From Oscillospiraceae bacterium (GTDB lineage: Bacteria; Bacillota; Clostridia; Oscillospirales; Acutalibacteraceae): a stretch of 7,686 bases of DNA. Below the pieces are notes generated by a model. That model worked only from the letters and a program-made list of their open reading frames with translations, made no database searches and was not told the DNA's origin. The translations under genes were made by a program, and so were the position numbers. Positions 6,118 through 7,686 of this stretch are shown in pieces; position 1 is the first letter of the stretch; every line of letters begins with the position of its first letter. The stretch covers positions 1-7,686 of the forward strand of contig WRDE01000088.1 of assembly GCA_009783605.1 (NCBI GenBank), given 5' to 3'.

Positions 6118-7317
6118 ATGAACAAGCGCGCCAAATGGTTTTTTGTAATTTTACCTTTACTATTAACCATCTCATCTACCGGTTGCGGCAAAAACAGTTC
6201 ATCATCGTCCGAACAAATTACAAGCATCAATGACACTACGGCATCATTATCTACATCAAGATCATTCAGACAATCTTCAGACAATGATAAAACCGTTTCA
6301 TCTATATTAACGGTTTCTTCAACGGTTACTATGACAAAGAAACCTTATCCAAACACAACTAATTATAAAACATCATCAACATCCGCAACTACAATTACCG
6401 CTTCCAAGTCTAACATCGTAAGCACAACTACGACTTCTGTTGCTGTTGACAGCACATTAAAAAATGTTACCTACAACGATAAAATGGATGATATGATTGT
6501 TTTCAAGGAATATGGGGGTGGAGCAATTATTTATAACAGTGTGTTGGCGTATTTTGATGCTATCGACAATAACTATTACTTTGTACCTTCACCATTTGGT
6601 TATACACCTCCCAATTATATAAAAAGCACCGACCCTAAGCACCGTGTAAATTATGCCATAGATCACACCAGATATATGGCATATTTACAAAAATATGCTG
6701 TAACCTATGATTTAAACCCATACGGAATGGGTATTGGCAATCCCGATTTAGAAAATAGATATAGTTTACGTGCATATGATCAATTTACACGTTTTAACAA
6801 TTACGAAAATATTGTTGGTGAACATTTAATGAAAAATGGAATTGTTAAACCGACTGAAGCCGATCGTATTTCTTATATAGAACGAAATAATCTCGAAGTA
6901 AAATTCAATCTCTATATTTTCGCTCAAAATAATACGAATGAAGCTATTTATAATGAATTTTTAATTGAATTGGATACAATCATGCAACAAACGGCAAATA
7001 CAGGACCCGACGAGAATTTATTTAAGAGCTTGAATGCCAAATATAATAGTATTGAACATCCCATATCAATAGCATGGGACAGTGGATACAATGGTGCCGC
7101 CGGAGGGAAAATAACAAAAAGCATTGGTAAATCAGATGGTATGTATACTATCACATATCCGAGCAATTATTATGTTTTTACAGATATGGATACATATTAT
7201 TTCAATCAATTTATCGCAAATAAATATGGAAGAGCAGAAATGCAGAATATGATCATGGAACTTAATGTATCAAAGTTGTTAGATTACTATAATAATAAAG
7301 AGTTTATTGCGAATTAA
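6118..7317 (+). CDS. Putative surface lipoprotein of unknown function, AT-rich
   Basis: I do not recognise the family. The 399-residue product begins with a lipoprotein signal peptide: MNKRAKWFF, a hydrophobic stretch FFVILPLLLTI, and the box SSTGC, so Cys23 would be lipidated after signal peptidase II cleavage. Residues 24-113 form a low-complexity Ser/Thr-rich linker (SSSSS, TTTTS) that would hold the following domain away from the membrane. Residues from about 114 form a single globular region rich in Tyr and Asn with no catalytic motif I can name. The gene is far more AT-rich than the genes on both sides, with A/T-ending codons throughout, and begins 50 bp after the kinase gene. This points to a separate origin, probably recent transfer, and suggests it is a passenger rather than part of the sugar-acid pathway. 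No repeats or transposase flank it. Confidence 0.8.
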   Translation: MNKRAKWFFVILPLLLTISSTGCGKNSSSSSEQITSINDTTASLSTSRSFRQSSDNDKTVSSILTVSSTVTMTKKPYPNTTNYKTSSTSATTITASKSNIVSTTTTSVAVDSTLKNVTYNDKMDDMIVFKEYGGGAIIYNSVLAYFDAIDNNYYFVPSPFGYTPPNYIKSTDPKHRVNYAIDHTRYMAYLQKYAVTYDLNPYGMGIGNPDLENRYSLRAYDQFTRFNNYENIVGEHLMKNGIVKPTEADRISYIERNNLEVKFNLYIFAQNNTNEAIYNEFLIELDTIMQQTANTGPDENLFKSLNAKYNSIEHPISIAWDSGYNGAAGGKITKSIGKSDGMYTITYPSNYYVFTDMDTYYFNQFIANKYGRAEMQNMIMELNVSKLLDYYNNKEFIAN

Positions 7318-7329
7318 ACAAATCTATTC

Positions 7330-7335
7330 GGAGGA
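7330..7335 (+). promoter_or_regulatory. Ribosome binding site of the 6-phosphogluconate dehydrogenase gene
   Basis: GGAGGA lies 6 nt before the ATG at 7342. This strong site fixes the start upstream of the heptamer tract and so places the tract inside the coding sequence. Confidence 0.75.
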
Positions 7336-7341
7336 CACACC

Positions 7342-7686
7342 ATGAACCAATCAACCCCAAACTCGCCACTCGCCACTCGCCACTCGCCACTATGTGACAT
7401 CGGCCTGATCGGTCTCGCGGTCATGGGCGAGAACTTAGTTATGAACATCGAGAGCAAGGGCTTTACCGTCTGCGTATACAACCGCACCACCGAAAAGGTC
7501 ACCGACTTCATCGAGGGGCGGGCGAAGGGTAGGAATATCGTCGGGGCGTTTTCGGTGCAGGAGCTGGTGGACCATTTAAAATCCCCCCGGCGGATTATGA
7601 TGATGGTCAAGGCCGGCCGGCCGGTGGACGATTTTATTGAGCTGCTGCTGCCTTATCTGTCCCCCGGCGATATCCTGATCGATGGC
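7342..7686 (+). CDS. gnd: 6-phosphogluconate dehydrogenase, decarboxylating (3' end missing)
   Basis: The 115 visible codons run off the right edge. From residue 19 the protein is a standard Gnd N-terminus: DIGLIGLAVMGENL with the NADP-binding Rossmann glycines (21, 24, 29), NRT at 47-49, which in this family contacts the 2'-phosphate of NADP, and MMMVKAGRPVDDF later. The enzyme oxidises 6-phosphogluconate to ribulose 5-phosphate and CO2 with NADP+ in the cytoplasm. The odd part is residues 2-18 (NQSTPNSPLATRHSPLC): Gnd proteins usually reach the Rossmann fold within a few residues of the start, and most of this extension is encoded by four tandem ACTCGCC units. No downstream in-frame start precedes the Rossmann motif, since the next ATG, at 7423, lies within it. 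Confidence 0.92.
   Translation, partial: MNQSTPNSPLATRHSPLCDIGLIGLAVMGENLVMNIESKGFTVCVYNRTTEKVTDFIEGRAKGRNIVGAFSVQELVDHLKSPRRIMMMVKAGRPVDDFIELLLPYLSPGDILIDG
7361..7391 (+). repeat. Tandem ACTCGCC heptamer tract within the gnd coding start
   Basis: There are four exact copies of actcgcc (7361-7367, 7368-7374, 7375-7381, 7382-7388) plus a partial act (7389-7391). The unit length is not a multiple of three, so each gain or loss shifts the reading frame. The unit shares ACT at the start and C at the end with actatcc and actaatc of the two palindromic repeats upstream, suggesting one repeat family. Confidence 0.95.

Noticed and set aside
7361..7391. CRISPR-like array
   Set aside because: The units are 7 nt, contiguous and without spacers.
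7392..7397. ATG directly after the heptamer tract as a gnd start
   Set aside because: It is followed at once by TGA and is out of frame with the Gnd sequence.

Overview
The window looks like a chromosomal segment of an anaerobic, plant-polysaccharide-degrading member of the Clostridia, possibly an uncultured Oscillospirales-type bacterium. The reasons are a secreted glycoside hydrolase ending in a type I dockerin, good AGGAGG-type ribosome binding sites, and a Gram-positive style lipoprotein. All genes lie on the + strand. Most of the DNA is GC-rich, but the stretch from about 6,070 to 7,320 is strikingly AT-rich. The placement is inference, since no rRNA or other taxonomic marker is present.

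Left part (1-2471): the 3' portion of a large modular exo-acting family 3 glycoside hydrolase. It runs from the GH3 C-terminal domain through an FnIII-like domain, two Ig-like domains, an unassigned beta-rich module and a putative Ig domain to a dockerin whose second calcium loop has lost its usual ligands. The gap after it (2472-2759) holds a nested-palindrome, MITE-like element with a candidate 10-bp target duplication, then a candidate promoter overlapped by an operator-like inverted repeat.

Middle part (2760-6067): a run of three genes. They are a LarA-family nickel-pincer racemase/epimerase with all four key residues in register, a Cof-type HAD phosphatase, and a PfkB-family sugar kinase that reads as 2-keto-3-deoxygluconate kinase. 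After an AT-rich orphan lipoprotein gene (6118-7317) comes the 5' part of 6-phosphogluconate dehydrogenase (7342 to the window end). The LarA homologue, KDG kinase and Gnd together suggest sugar-acid (gluconate/mannonate/KDG) metabolism. LarA-family gluconate 2-epimerases are known, so the LarA homologue may act on a sugar acid rather than on lactate.

The most unusual signal is a family of heptanucleotide repeats at three gene junctions. Two copies (4020-4085 and 4883-4969) share one architecture: four AGT-starting heptamers, a 10-nt core GAYGGCCAGA, then four or seven mostly ACT-starting heptamers, so each can fold into a long hairpin. Both supply the last codons and stop of the gene before them. 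A third tract, four perfect ACTCGCC units, lies inside the start of the 6-phosphogluconate dehydrogenase gene. There, gain or loss of one unit would put a stop codon immediately downstream, which is the layout expected of a phase-variable switch.
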